Of a DNA stretch of 64,000 bases, positions 33,253-42,168 are shown piece by piece. Origin of the DNA: Pararhizobium arenae (GTDB taxonomy: Bacteria > Pseudomonadota > Alphaproteobacteria > Rhizobiales > Rhizobiaceae); NCBI RefSeq assembly GCF_001931685.1, contig NZ_MOOY01000002.1:496001-560000 (forward strand), given 5' to 3'. Numbering within the stretch: position 1 is the stretch's first letter; every line of letters starts with the position of its first letter. The position numbers and the translations under genes were made by a program. The notes beneath the pieces were generated by a model. That model did no database searches. It saw only the letters and a list, made by a program, of their open reading frames with translations, and was not told the DNA's origin.

Positions 33253-33801
33253 TCAGTATTGGCGCACGCCACCCAGCGTCTCAAGCAAGGCTTGGTAGGC
33301 CCATGTCTGTTCGCCGCCGCGGTCGCGGATTTCGATCAGCTGAACCTTGGCCTCTTCGATCTTGCCCTGCTGGACGAGTGCCTGGCCCATGTAGGAGCGC
33401 GCGAGGATATAGTTTTCATCGATTTGGATCGCCTTGCGATAATATTCCATGCCGAGTTCCATGCGGCCTGCCTTACGGTTTGCGTAGCCGCGATAGTTGA
33501 GCACCCGTGCGCTCGTCTGGTCGCTGACGGCGTCCAGCACCTTCAGCGAATTGTCGTACTGGCCGTCATAGGCGAGTTCGCGCGCCGCCTTAAAAAGCGT
33601 ATCGTCGTCAAGGCCGCTCTTCTTGGCATCGACGCATTCTTTCTTGCCCTCGTCCCAGACCTTGCCGCCGGTGCATTCGCTGGAGGTCTTGGTCTTGGCG
33701 GGTGGCGTGGTCGTGTCCTCTCCAGCCGCATGCGCCAGAGAAGTAGTCAAAGCGGTGGCTGCGAGGAACAGGCCTGTCAATGCGATCTTGCGGATAAGCA
33801 T
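33253..33801 (-). CDS. Exported TPR-repeat protein
   Basis: A 182-residue periplasmic protein: signal peptide at about 1-25 (cleavage after AHA), a short Thr/Lys linker, a loop with two cysteines (SSECTGGKVWDEGKKECVDAKK, likely a disulfide), then tetratricopeptide repeats (about 70-165: ARVLNYRGYANRKAGRMELGMEYYRKAIQIDENYILARSYMGQALVQQGK). TPRs mediate protein contacts, so it may be a scaffold in the envelope. ATG 33801 follows GGGAGAAAAGC. Not obviously linked to the sigma pair, from which it is separated by a hairpin. Confidence 0.85.
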   Translation of the reverse strand: MLIRKIALTGLFLAATALTTSLAHAAGEDTTTPPAKTKTSSECTGGKVWDEGKKECVDAKKSGLDDDTLFKAARELAYDGQYDNSLKVLDAVSDQTSARVLNYRGYANRKAGRMELGMEYYRKAIQIDENYILARSYMGQALVQQGKIEEAKVQLIEIRDRGGEQTWAYQALLETLGGVRQY

Positions 33802-33932
33802 GCTTTTCTCCCTTTTCGAACATCGACCGGCTCGGGCGAGCAGGTGCCAGCGTCCGGTCAATAGGATAACGGATCAGCTGCACAGTTTATTGAACAGGAT
33901 AGCGTCTTTTGCGCATTTGGCGAGGCCGTAAT

Positions 33933-34838
33933 TCAGAAACGGGTGGTCTCGGCGAGCGTAACCGTTCGCCCATCCTTGGTCAGTTCGAAACGCTCGCGCG
34001 TCAGGTTCCAACTGCCCGGGCCACCGCCAATGAAGAAAAGGTTGAAGGATGCGGGTGGTTTGCTACCGCCCTGTCCCTGAGAAGCCGAGGCGATGCCGAC
34101 GACCGGAACCTGCCTGCCAGCCGTCCCCTTCAGCCAGTAGACGGTGTTCAGGTGGGTGTGGCCATGCAACACCAGTTCGGCGCCGCCCGACGCGATCGTG
34201 GCGGCAAAGCGGCGAATGCCAAGCATGCGTTTGTGCATGGGCGTCGCGCCGAGGATCGGCGGGTGGTGGATCATCACGACCCGGAAAAGACCCGCTTCTT
34301 CGGCGTTTTTCAAGAGGTTGACGGTCTCGCGGGCCTGCCGCTGGCCGAAGTAGCCGGAGGCCGCGAAAGGCGGCGTGGCAACGGCAGTTGAGCAGCCGAT
34401 GATAGCGACATTGCCGCGCACGCGCATGTAGGGATAACAGTGAAAATCATCATCCCAGTCTCGTGGTCCCTTGTCGGCCCGCATATACGGATACCAGGCC
34501 TTGGTGGTCTTTTCGTAGGCGCCGGGCACATAGGCGTCGTGGTTGCCGGGAATGACGGAGATGTTTTCCGGCTCGCCCGCTTCGCGAAGCCATTCGGTCA
34601 TGATCTCAATTTCTCGTGAGGACGCCAGATTGACGAGATCGCCCGTGATCGCGAGATGGTCCGGATCGATGCGTTCGATCTCGTCCATCAGGAGGTTCAG
34701 CGTGTCGCCGACCAGATGATTGCGGCGATTGCGATGCCAGTTGACGAAGCCGGTGATCCGCTTGGAAGCGAGTTCGCGAAAGGAAAGATCGGGCAGGGGG
34801 CCGAGATGAATGTCTGAAATATGCGCGAGTTTGAACAT
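33933..34838 (-). CDS. Calcineurin-like metallophosphoesterase
   Basis: A 301-residue cytoplasmic phosphoesterase with all five metal-site motifs: DIH (Asp9, His11), GDLVN (66-70), GNHDA (98-102), HHPP and GHTHLN. It binds two metal ions. The substrate is unknown: cyclic nucleotides, nucleotides or lipid-linked phosphates such as UDP-diacylglucosamine are family options, but no specific signature is visible. It is divergent from the Nudix gene across a 90-base gap that must hold both promoters. Confidence 0.9.
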   Translation of the reverse strand: MFKLAHISDIHLGPLPDLSFRELASKRITGFVNWHRNRRNHLVGDTLNLLMDEIERIDPDHLAITGDLVNLASSREIEIMTEWLREAGEPENISVIPGNHDAYVPGAYEKTTKAWYPYMRADKGPRDWDDDFHCYPYMRVRGNVAIIGCSTAVATPPFAASGYFGQRQARETVNLLKNAEEAGLFRVVMIHHPPILGATPMHKRMLGIRRFAATIASGGAELVLHGHTHLNTVYWLKGTAGRQVPVVGIASASQGQGGSKPPASFNLFFIGGGPGSWNLTRERFELTKDGRTVTLAETTRF

Positions 34839-34928
34839 ATTTGGTAGTTAGCGCATATTCCGGCAAAGGGGAATCATTGGCCGGATTTATTCGATATTTG
34901 TCTGTTCACATCAGGGAGATCGGGCTGA

Positions 34929-35417
34929 ATGGGTGATACCCCGCCGGAAATGCGCAACTGGAAAGCACGGCTCGTCACTGGGGTCGTTCATCGATACTTC
35001 GCCTATACGCGCGGCATGACGATGGGCGTTCGTGCCGCCTGCTTCGATGCACAGGGGCGCATTTTTCTTGTGCGCCACACCTACGTTCCGGGCTGGCTGA
35101 TGCCGGGCGGCGGCATCGAGCGGGACGAGACCGCCGGTGAAGCGCTGATCAAGGAACTGCGCGAGGAGGGAAATCTCCTGCTCGGCGATCCACCCGAACT
35201 CATGCATGTGTTCCACAACCCACGCACCAGCCGGCGCGATCATGTGCTGTTCTACCGCTGCCGGAACGTTATCCAGACGGCGCCGAGGACGCGTGATCGG
35301 GAGATTGCCGAGGCGGGATTTTTTCCGCTCGACGATCTGCCGACGGGTACGACATCCGCGACGCTTCGCCGGCTGGACGAGCTGTCGGGCAAGACAGCTT
35401 TTTCCGAAATCTGGTGA
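34929..35417 (+). CDS. Nudix hydrolase
   Basis: A 162-residue Nudix hydrolase. The box spans about residues 61-83 (GGIERDETAG...KELREEGN); it deviates from GX5EX7REUXEEXGU with Lys for Arg at position 75 and Asn for Gly at position 82, but the metal-binding EExxE core is kept. An MTMGVRAACFDAQGRIFLVRHTY strand precedes it. The substrate is unknown. Stop codons meet tail-to-tail with the glutathione transferase gene (35417/35418). Confidence 0.85.
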   Translation: MGDTPPEMRNWKARLVTGVVHRYFAYTRGMTMGVRAACFDAQGRIFLVRHTYVPGWLMPGGGIERDETAGEALIKELREEGNLLLGDPPELMHVFHNPRTSRRDHVLFYRCRNVIQTAPRTRDREIAEAGFFPLDDLPTGTTSATLRRLDELSGKTAFSEIW

Positions 35418-36401
35418 TCAGCCGCCGATCTTCTCGCGTCCGTGCGGGCCGTCGAGATCGAGCAGCGGTCCGACCGGCACGACGCCCGTCGGATTGATCG
35501 TCGTATGGCTGCGGTAGTAGTGCTCCTTGATGTGACGGAAGTTGACCGTCTCGGCAACGCCCTCAACCTGATAGAGATCGCGCAGGTAGTTCTGCAGGTT
35601 CGGATAGTCGGCAATCCGCCGGATGTTGCATTTGAAATGGCCGACATAGACAGGATCGAACCGAACCAGGGTCGTGAACAGCCGCCAGTCGGCTTCGGTC
35701 GTCCGGTTGCCTGTGAGGTAACGCTGAGCGGAAAGCCTAGTCTCCAGCTCGTCCAGGACCTCGAAAAGCACCGTGACGTTTTCTTCATAGGCTTCCTGCG
35801 TGGTGGCAAAGCCCGCCTTGTAGACGCCGTTGTTCACGGCATCGTAAATTCGGCTGTTGAGGCTGTCGATCTCATCGCGCAGGTCTTGCGGGTAGAGGTC
35901 GAGGGTGGAGCCCTTCAATCCATCGAAGGCCGAGTTGAACATGCGGATGATTTCCGAGCTTTCGTTGGAAACCATGCGGTTGGTCTTCTTGTCCCAGAGA
36001 ACCGGGACGGTGACGCGGCCGGAATAGGTGGGATCGGCCTTCACATAGACCTGCCACAGCGCCTGGGAACCGAACAGGTGATCGACGGTGCCGCCAATCT
36101 CGTTCTTGAACTCCCAGCCCTTGGACAGCATCAGCGGATCGACGATCGAAACGGTAATCAGGTCGTCGAGCTTTTTCAGCTTGCGGAAGATCAGCGTGCG
36201 GTGCGCCCAGGGGCAGGCAAGCGAGACATAGAGATGGTAACGATCCGCTTCAGCCTTGAAACCGCCGTCGCCGCTCGGCCCGGCGGAACCATCCGCCGTT
36301 ATCCAGTTGCGAAATTGCGATTGCGCCCGCTTGAAATGGCCCTTGGTGGATTTCGTATCGTACCAGACGTCCTGCCAGACGCCGTCAACCAGCATGCCCA
36401 T
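35418..36401 (-). CDS. Glutathionyl-hydroquinone reductase (YqjG/ECM4 family GST)
   Basis: A 327-residue xi-class glutathione transferase. The catalytic Cys63 is in LACPWAHR, the CPWA motif diagnostic of this class. The N-terminal thioredoxin fold extends to about 160 (VPVLWDKKTNRMVSNESSEIIR) and the helical GST C-domain follows. It would reduce glutathionyl-hydroquinones back to hydroquinones. The start at 36401 follows AAGGAGACAAG; an upstream frame to 36641 lacks GST sequence. Monocistronic. Confidence 0.92.
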   Translation of the reverse strand: MGMLVDGVWQDVWYDTKSTKGHFKRAQSQFRNWITADGSAGPSGDGGFKAEADRYHLYVSLACPWAHRTLIFRKLKKLDDLITVSIVDPLMLSKGWEFKNEIGGTVDHLFGSQALWQVYVKADPTYSGRVTVPVLWDKKTNRMVSNESSEIIRMFNSAFDGLKGSTLDLYPQDLRDEIDSLNSRIYDAVNNGVYKAGFATTQEAYEENVTVLFEVLDELETRLSAQRYLTGNRTTEADWRLFTTLVRFDPVYVGHFKCNIRRIADYPNLQNYLRDLYQVEGVAETVNFRHIKEHYYRSHTTINPTGVVPVGPLLDLDGPHGREKIGG

Positions 36402-36673
36402 GATCTTGTCTCCTTGCAGGGGAAACCTGGTCCCCCGTGTCTTGAGAACAATAGATAGCGGACAAAATCCCATTCGATAGGCGTCGAATGCTGAACAGTG
36501 CGTTTTAGGCTTTGACGGGATGAATTTTTCTGCTATCGGGCCAAGCAGTCTTTTTTGAACAGGTCGGAATTCTCTTCGATGTACTTCCCAGGAAACCCGC
36601 GACGACGCTGATGCTCTGACGCCCGAGAGGCGCGCCATCACCCTTACATACGTCTCGCTTATACGGTTTCCTC

Positions 36674-37180
36674 ATGTTCATGCAAAAGCACGACCTCGTC
36701 TATCTGACGGAAGATGCGTCGCACGACGCTGCCATCGAAATCATCAATGAAGAAGCATTCGGTCCTGGCCGGTTCGCCCGGGCGGCGACGCGTATCCGCG
36801 AGCAGGGGCCGCATGACCTCTCCCTCTCCTTCGTCTGCACGGATGACGGCGAAACAATTGCGTCCGTGCGGATGACCCCCGTGATGGCGGGTTCGGTCAA
36901 GGGGCATCTGCTGGGACCGCTCGCCGTTCGGCCTTCCCACAAGAACAAGGGCATCGGCCGTGAGCTGGTGCGGATTGCGGTCGAAGCGGCGCGGCGGAAG
37001 GGGTCCGAAGGCGTGATCCTCGTTGGCGATCCGCCCTATTACATGCCGCTCGGTTTCGAGAAGGTAGCCTATGGCGCGCTCGATTTTCCCGGCCCGGTCG
37101 ATCCTGCGCGGGTGCTCGTCGTCCCCATGGGAGACGACGTGCATGCGCGGCTGAAGGGTGTTATCGGCTGGCGGGGCTGA
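36674..37180 (+). CDS. GNAT N-acetyltransferase
   Basis: A 168-residue GNAT-fold acetyltransferase of the YhbS type. The acetyl-CoA-binding motif A is LLGPLAVRPSHKNKGIGRELVRIAVEAARRKG (about 78-109), with the pyrophosphate loop at NKGIGRE. YMPLGFEKV (about 124-132) is the usual C-terminal signature. The acceptor is unknown (small molecule or protein). ATG 36674 or the ATG two codons later may be used. The 270 bases upstream show no further gene. Confidence 0.88.
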   Translation: MFMQKHDLVYLTEDASHDAAIEIINEEAFGPGRFARAATRIREQGPHDLSLSFVCTDDGETIASVRMTPVMAGSVKGHLLGPLAVRPSHKNKGIGRELVRIAVEAARRKGSEGVILVGDPPYYMPLGFEKVAYGALDFPGPVDPARVLVVPMGDDVHARLKGVIGWRG

Positions 37181-37255
37181 CGGACTGAACTGAATACGTC
37201 ACACCGCGGCGGCCTGTGGGCACATCCGCTGCTGCGACCTGTCCCCGTCTGCTGG

Positions 37256-37945
37256 TCAGCCCGTGGCGGGTGCGATGCTTTTGACATCGAGAGTGATCAA
37301 TAGCGCGACGAGGAATGCTGCGAGGGTGGCAAACAGAAGTGCTCCGACAAAGATGGAAAGCGCTCTTGCAGCACCAATGCCCAGATCATGCATGAACCAG
37401 CGGACCTGCGCCTGCGCGTACCAGATTGTGGCGACGGCCAATGCGACGGTACCTGCAACGAGACCCTGCCCCTGAGGCATGCTGAAGAAATCGAGGCTCA
37501 ACACCAGCAAGAAGGCGAAAGGAGCCGCGACGTAGCACTGGCTGAAGAACGGCGGGCGCAGCGAATTGCGCGTGATAGCGACCGTCTTCGATCGCAGAAG
37601 CGTCACGGCCATGCACAGGGGGTAGATTCCGAAGATGACCCCTCGCGCGATCAAAAGGTTCGAGCCGGACCCGAGTTCCCGGGCGGCCTCCATAGGATCG
37701 TAAACCGAGGGGAGGGAAGCGGACAATCCTTGCGAAAGCAGCAGGGTGATCAGCAGGAAAAGCGGCGGGCTGAGAGTATCCTGATACTGGTCCTCCGGCC
37801 TGTCGGCAAGTTCGATGTCGGCGTAGCGCATCATGCTGAGCGGCGTCACCAGAGAGCGCCACATCGTGACAGGATAGAACACCAGCCAGGACACCAACTC
37901 GTAGAGCAGCTCTTCGAGCGACTTCAGCAGTTTCATGAAGTCCAA
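37256..37945 (-). CDS. Polytopic inner-membrane protein, function unknown
   Basis: A 229-residue protein with about five membrane helices (about 64-80, 97-115, 133-152, 162-178 and 195-218) after an amphipathic N-terminus. The pattern recalls Yip1-like or permease-like proteins of rhizobia, but there is no motif that tells its job. The start is uncertain: TTG at 37945 has a well placed GAAGGAA, while ATG at 37936 lies three codons inside. It stands alone, divergent from the small envelope cluster beginning at 38137. Confidence 0.7.
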   Translation of the reverse strand: MDFMKLLKSLEELLYELVSWLVFYPVTMWRSLVTPLSMMRYADIELADRPEDQYQDTLSPPLFLLITLLLSQGLSASLPSVYDPMEAARELGSGSNLLIARGVIFGIYPLCMAVTLLRSKTVAITRNSLRPPFFSQCYVAAPFAFLLVLSLDFFSMPQGQGLVAGTVALAVATIWYAQAQVRWFMHDLGIGAARALSIFVGALLFATLAAFLVALLITLDVKSIAPATG

Positions 37946-38136
37946 GTAATATTCCTTCCTGCCCGATGCCCGCGTCCTGATCCGCAGTCATACCAGCGCC
38001 AGTGCCCGACGTCACTGCGGCAATGCAAGCCTTCAGTTGTAAACATGGAAGACTTCGCGGTCTTGCTTTTCCACTTCTGGTTTCTATGTTCGGAAAGTAC
38101 GGTTGTTCCCGATATCGCACACGCGGAGACAGGTCG

Positions 38137-38535
38137 ATGACGACGATAAGAAGCTTGATACTCAGTTTTGCCCTATTGGCCGCCATGCCCGCTGTCGCCG
38201 ACGAGCTGCGGCAAGAGAGCATCAGGTTCGCCCCGGGAACCTCGAGTTCTACCATAAAGGCATTCGTGAAGGGCTATCAGTCCGTCCAGTACGCTGTGTC
38301 TGTCACGGCGGGCCAAAAGATGAGCGTCCAGCTCGATTCCCGCAACAGCAGTCTCTACTTTAACGTGACCGCGCCGGGCGCAGATGCCGCGATGTACAAC
38401 AGCTCGATCGATGGCAACGGCACAACCATCACGATCCCTTCCAGCGGCAAGTACCTCATAGACGTCTACCTGATGCGAAACGCAGCCCGGCGGAATGAGT
38501 CTGCAAATTACGATCTCACGCTTTACGTCGAGTAG
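38137..38535 (+). CDS. PliG-like periplasmic lysozyme inhibitor
   Basis: A 132-residue exported protein with a signal peptide (1-21). The mature part resembles E. coli PliG, inhibitor of g-type lysozyme: a strand opening in RFAPGTSSSTIKAFVKGY, then VTAGQKMSVQLDS, then the C-terminal PSSGKYLIDVYLMRNAARRNE, where PliG has a closely similar PASGKYELRV...RNDARKN. Such inhibitors protect peptidoglycan from host or environmental lysozymes. Similar rhizobial proteins are sometimes misnamed DNA breaking-rejoining proteins. It is followed 20 bases later by a CPBP protease gene and may form an operon with it. Confidence 0.75.
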   Translation: MTTIRSLILSFALLAAMPAVADELRQESIRFAPGTSSSTIKAFVKGYQSVQYAVSVTAGQKMSVQLDSRNSSLYFNVTAPGADAAMYNSSIDGNGTTITIPSSGKYLIDVYLMRNAARRNESANYDLTLYVE

Positions 38536-38555
38536 TCAGATGCCGAGAGCCTGAA

Positions 38556-39293
38556 ATGATCTCATCGGATAGCGATCTCCCATTCTATAATGGCAAACCC
38601 GTCGAGATCGCTGGACGAGGCTGGCTCGTTATCATGCTATCCCTGGTCATCGCCTTCCTGGCGCTCATCCTTATTCCCCTGCGGACCTTTCCTTACACGG
38701 TCGTTTTGGCACTTCTTTTCGTCGGTATTCCTATCCTGGCTGTTCACAGGGTGGCAGGCCCGCACTGGAAATGTCTGTTCCGTCCCGTTGACGTCCGATC
38801 CGTGGCGCTGATGGCGTTGTTCGGAGGAGCAACGCTGGTCGGGTCCATGGCCATGGGCTGGGTCCTGCAAAGGTTTTTCGAGCTTGACCCCAACCCCTTG
38901 GCGGACGAGATCGCCGCAATGTCCGCCTTTGAGATCGGCGCGACGCTTGTGGTGACCGGCATCCAGTTGGTAGGGGAAGAGCTTTTCGGAATATTGCCGT
39001 TCCTCGCCGTTCTGTGGCTCTGTGTTCGCCAGCCGAGACTGTCGCGCAGAGCGGGAATCCTTATAGCGCTTGTCATCTCCGGTCTGCTGTTCGGCGCGGC
39101 GCATCTGCCGACCTATGGCTGGCACTGGGCGCAGTCATTGATCGGGATCGGCTTCGCACGCGTGATCCTGACGCTCTCCTATATCGTCACGAGAAATCTT
39201 TGGGTCTCGGCGGGCGCCCATATCATCAATGACTGGACGGGGTTCATCCTGGTGTTTGAATTTGCCCATATGCCTATAAACGCGGGGGAATGA
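38556..39293 (+). CDS. CPBP-family intramembrane metalloprotease
   Basis: A 245-residue membrane protein with about six to seven helices and the three CPBP (CAAX protease / bacteriocin-processing) motifs: Glu141-Glu142 (GEELFGI; the Arg usual at the end of motif 1 is absent), His183 (FGAAHLP) and His222-x-x-Asn225-Asp226 (HIINDW). These would hold the catalytic site in the membrane. In other bacteria the family processes peptides or gives self-immunity. It follows the PliG-like gene and precedes an exported Cys-rich protein. Confidence 0.82.
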   Translation: MISSDSDLPFYNGKPVEIAGRGWLVIMLSLVIAFLALILIPLRTFPYTVVLALLFVGIPILAVHRVAGPHWKCLFRPVDVRSVALMALFGGATLVGSMAMGWVLQRFFELDPNPLADEIAAMSAFEIGATLVVTGIQLVGEELFGILPFLAVLWLCVRQPRLSRRAGILIALVISGLLFGAAHLPTYGWHWAQSLIGIGFARVILTLSYIVTRNLWVSAGAHIINDWTGFILVFEFAHMPINAGE

Positions 39294-39367
39294 CTGCCGA
39301 TCACCATCGGCGAAATACATCAACCTCAAAGCCTTCTCGCAGCAACGTTAGAATTAAAGGAGTTAGC

Positions 39368-39907
39368 ATGCGTCTCATCGCGACATCTCTCATGGGAATG
39401 GTTTTTTTGTCGGCCTTACCCGCTTTTGCAAATGACGTTCATCAGACGAAATGCAAGGGCAACAGCGGTGCCTGCATTCAGGAAGCCCAGCGTGTCTGCG
39501 GTGGCGATTACCACGTTCTCTTTAGCGAAAGCCACGCAGGCGGACTTCTCGGCGATAGCATACCGGGGCCGGTAACCTGGTATTCGATGAGCTATGAATG
39601 CCCTAATTCTCGGGGAGAACGACCGGACTTCCAGTTCCGCGGCAACACGTACTCGCCGCCACCGCAACGCGACGTCGAGACGAAATCGAGACAGAGGGTT
39701 TCGGTCGGAAGCATGGGGAAATTCTGCCAGGGCGAGGCGTCCGCCACCTTCGGCCGCAGGCCCCAGGAGATTCTCACGCTGCCGGTCGAACGCACTGGTG
39801 GCGGCTTTACCGTTTACGGCCAGTTTCCGCCTGAGGGATCGAGAGTGACCACGTTCGAGTGCCGATTCGACTCCTCGGGCGCGTTCAGACGCGTTATTAG
39901 AGATTAG
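39368..39907 (+). CDS. Exported protein of unknown function
   Basis: A 179-residue protein with a signal peptide (1-21, cleavage after AFA) and AAAGGAG seven bases before ATG 39368. The mature part has six cysteines, in CKGNSGACIQEAQRVCGG, MSYECPN, GKFCQGE and TTFECRF, which suggests disulfides in the periplasm. I do not recognise a family. Third gene of the small plus-strand envelope cluster 38137-39907, which ends before a strong bidirectional terminator. Confidence 0.72.
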   Translation: MRLIATSLMGMVFLSALPAFANDVHQTKCKGNSGACIQEAQRVCGGDYHVLFSESHAGGLLGDSIPGPVTWYSMSYECPNSRGERPDFQFRGNTYSPPPQRDVETKSRQRVSVGSMGKFCQGEASATFGRRPQEILTLPVERTGGGFTVYGQFPPEGSRVTTFECRFDSSGAFRRVIRD

Positions 39908-40016
39908 AATTTTTCAGTGAAAAGCGGGAATCGGTTGCTTCAATCCGAACGTGACGGGCTCCAACGCGCAAGAACTCTCGATCTCAATTGAAGGGCGAGG
40001 CGACAATGTGTTACCG

Positions 40017-40053
40017 AGAGGCTTTCAGGTCCAGATTGAACCTGAAAGCCTCT
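40017..40053. terminator. Strong bidirectional terminator
   Basis: AGAGGCTTTCAGGT (40017-40030) pairs perfectly with ACCTGAAAGCCTCT (40040-40053) around nine bases, with T-rich sequence after it on the plus strand. It separates the plus-strand cluster from the convergent MoxR operon. Confidence 0.85.
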
Positions 40054-40089
40054 AGGTTTCTTTGATTTCGTTTGTCTTTTAAGGAAACT

Positions 40090-42159
40090 CTAGCGCCCTT
40101 CGCGGTGCCAGGTTGCCGAAAGCGCCAGCAGAAGCAAACCCAGTCCCAGGAAGCCTGCGAAAAGCGGCAGGGAATTGATGCCCTTCAGTACCGTTTCGTC
40201 GGTCATGCGCAGCGATAGCCGATCATCGTCCGCCACGCGGACGGTGCCGCGCACCGGGAGGATCGGCGGCATGTCGAGCGCTCCCGAGGCGTCTGCAACG
40301 CGGCGGACGAGCCCCCTGGTCTTTTCCGACCATGGCCTCAGCGTTTCCTCGGTCGAGATCGTCGCCTTGAACTCCGGCGCATCAACCGCGCCAACATGAA
40401 CGAGGGTCGAGAGATCGCCATTGCTGATCTCGAACAATCCGGTTTCGGAGGTCCGGACGGCGGCCTTGTAAAGGCCTGGCCCGTTTTCTGTCAGCGGCAC
40501 CTGTTCGGTGCGGCCGGAGGGATAGATGAGATTTGCGGCACCGGGGTCGCCCTGGATCGTCTGGCGGGAAATTTCGAGCGAACGACCGTTGGCGCGCGCC
40601 GTCAAAGCTTCCTCCTCCAGCGCCGGCTCCCGCATCAGCCAATGGGCGGTGCGACGATAAAGCGACACGCTCGGCCCGCCGCCTTCGAAGCCGCGCGACC
40701 AGAGCCAGCCCTGATCGGACAACAGCATGGCGACACGACCCTCGCCGACGCGGTTCAGCACCAGAAGCGGCTTGCCGTCGGCGGCTTCCATGACGGTTTG
40801 GCCAAGCGGGCGATCGACATCGACCGTGCGGAACCAGCGGCCCCAGCGAGGCGGCTCGACTTCGGCGCCCTCAAGCCCGCGCGTGACGGGATGCTTGCGG
40901 CCTTCCTCGGAAAGTCGGGGATAGAAGGCTTTCTCGCTCATGAAGCCGGTGGGGGCGGCAGGCAGCACGGCTGATAGCGGCGTTGTGGCGATCGAATCAT
41001 CGCCCGCATGTTCGGGCCCGGCGGCAATCAACAGCGCACCACCGTTTTCGACATACTGGGCGATGTTGTCGTAATAGAGGATCGGCAGCACGCCGCGATG
41101 CTGGTAGCGGTCGAAAATGATCAGATCGAATTCGTTGATCTTGTCGACGAACAATTCGCGGGTCGGGAACGCGATCAGCGACAGTTCATTGATCGGCGTA
41201 CCGTCCTGCTTTTCCGGCGGGCGCAAAATCGTGAAATGCACGAGATCGACGGCAGCATCTGATTTCAGCAGGTTTCGCCATGCGCGCTCGCCCGCATGCG
41301 GCTCTCCGGAAACAAGCAGCACACGCAGGTTTTCGCGAATGCCATCAAGGACATGGACGGCGCGATTGTTGGCGTCCGTGACTTCCCCTTCAACGGGCGC
41401 GACGGCGAACTCAAGGATGTTGTTGCCGCCGCGCGGCACCTTGAAGGAGAAGGGGACATCGGTACCCGCCTCCGCCTGTTCGGTCGCGATCGGATTGCCG
41501 TTGAGGCTGACGGACACCTGCGCCGTGCCGCCGGGGGCGGCGCCATCATCGACAACACGGAACGTGACGGTCTGCTCTTCACCCACGATGCCGAAGCGCG
41601 GGCCGCTGCGAACTTCGATACGGCGGTCATACTCGTCAGCCTTGCCGGTGATCAGGCCATGAACCGGCGCGTCGAAGCCGAGCGGCTGGTTGACATCCGG
41701 AATGTCGTGGATCTGCCCATCGGTGATGAAGATGGCGCCGCCGACACGGGCGGGCGGAACATCCGCAAGGGCCGTCGAAAGCGCGCCGAAGAGTTTCGTC
41801 GCGGGGGCTTCCGTTTCGGCATCATCGGCGGCTTCGACGATCCGCGGCTCGATTTGCGGGAATTTTGCCAGCCGTTCCTTGAGTTCGGCCAGCGCGGCAT
41901 CCGTTGCCTCGCGCCGGCCGGAATAGTCTTGGCTTTGGCTACGGTCCACGACGACAGCGACGACGGTGGAAAGCGGCTCGCGCTCCTCCTGGAAGAAGAC
42001 GGGATTGGCAAGCGCAAGCACGAGGGCGGCAAGCGCGCAGCTGCGCAGCACGGCGCCCCGCACACCGCGCCAGAGGCCGACGGACGACAGCAGGGCAGCG
42101 ATGGCTGCAAGGATGCCGATCACGACCCAGGGCAGAAGCGGAGAGAAGGAAAGCGTCAT
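40090..42159 (-). CDS. Large membrane protein, last gene of the MoxR operon
   Basis: A 689-residue protein with two N-terminal helices (about 8-28 and 38-55), a large periplasmic or cytosolic middle part and one C-terminal helix (about 664-682). After the second helix VVAVVVDRSQSQD looks like the start of a von Willebrand A-type domain (DxSxS motif), and a later region (ENGGALLIAAGPEHAGDD, KPLLVLNRVGEGRVAMLLSDQGWLWSRG) is typical of the glutamine-amidotransferase-like fold found in these operons. It follows the DUF4159 gene by nine bases with AGGAGAAAC before ATG 42159. The protein may act as a substrate-binding partner of the MoxR ATPase. Function unknown. Confidence 0.82.
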   Translation of the reverse strand: MTLSFSPLLPWVVIGILAAIAALLSSVGLWRGVRGAVLRSCALAALVLALANPVFFQEEREPLSTVVAVVVDRSQSQDYSGRREATDAALAELKERLAKFPQIEPRIVEAADDAETEAPATKLFGALSTALADVPPARVGGAIFITDGQIHDIPDVNQPLGFDAPVHGLITGKADEYDRRIEVRSGPRFGIVGEEQTVTFRVVDDGAAPGGTAQVSVSLNGNPIATEQAEAGTDVPFSFKVPRGGNNILEFAVAPVEGEVTDANNRAVHVLDGIRENLRVLLVSGEPHAGERAWRNLLKSDAAVDLVHFTILRPPEKQDGTPINELSLIAFPTRELFVDKINEFDLIIFDRYQHRGVLPILYYDNIAQYVENGGALLIAAGPEHAGDDSIATTPLSAVLPAAPTGFMSEKAFYPRLSEEGRKHPVTRGLEGAEVEPPRWGRWFRTVDVDRPLGQTVMEAADGKPLLVLNRVGEGRVAMLLSDQGWLWSRGFEGGGPSVSLYRRTAHWLMREPALEEEALTARANGRSLEISRQTIQGDPGAANLIYPSGRTEQVPLTENGPGLYKAAVRTSETGLFEISNGDLSTLVHVGAVDAPEFKATISTEETLRPWSEKTRGLVRRVADASGALDMPPILPVRGTVRVADDDRLSLRMTDETVLKGINSLPLFAGFLGLGLLLLALSATWHREGR

Positions 42160-42168
42160 GCGTTTCTC

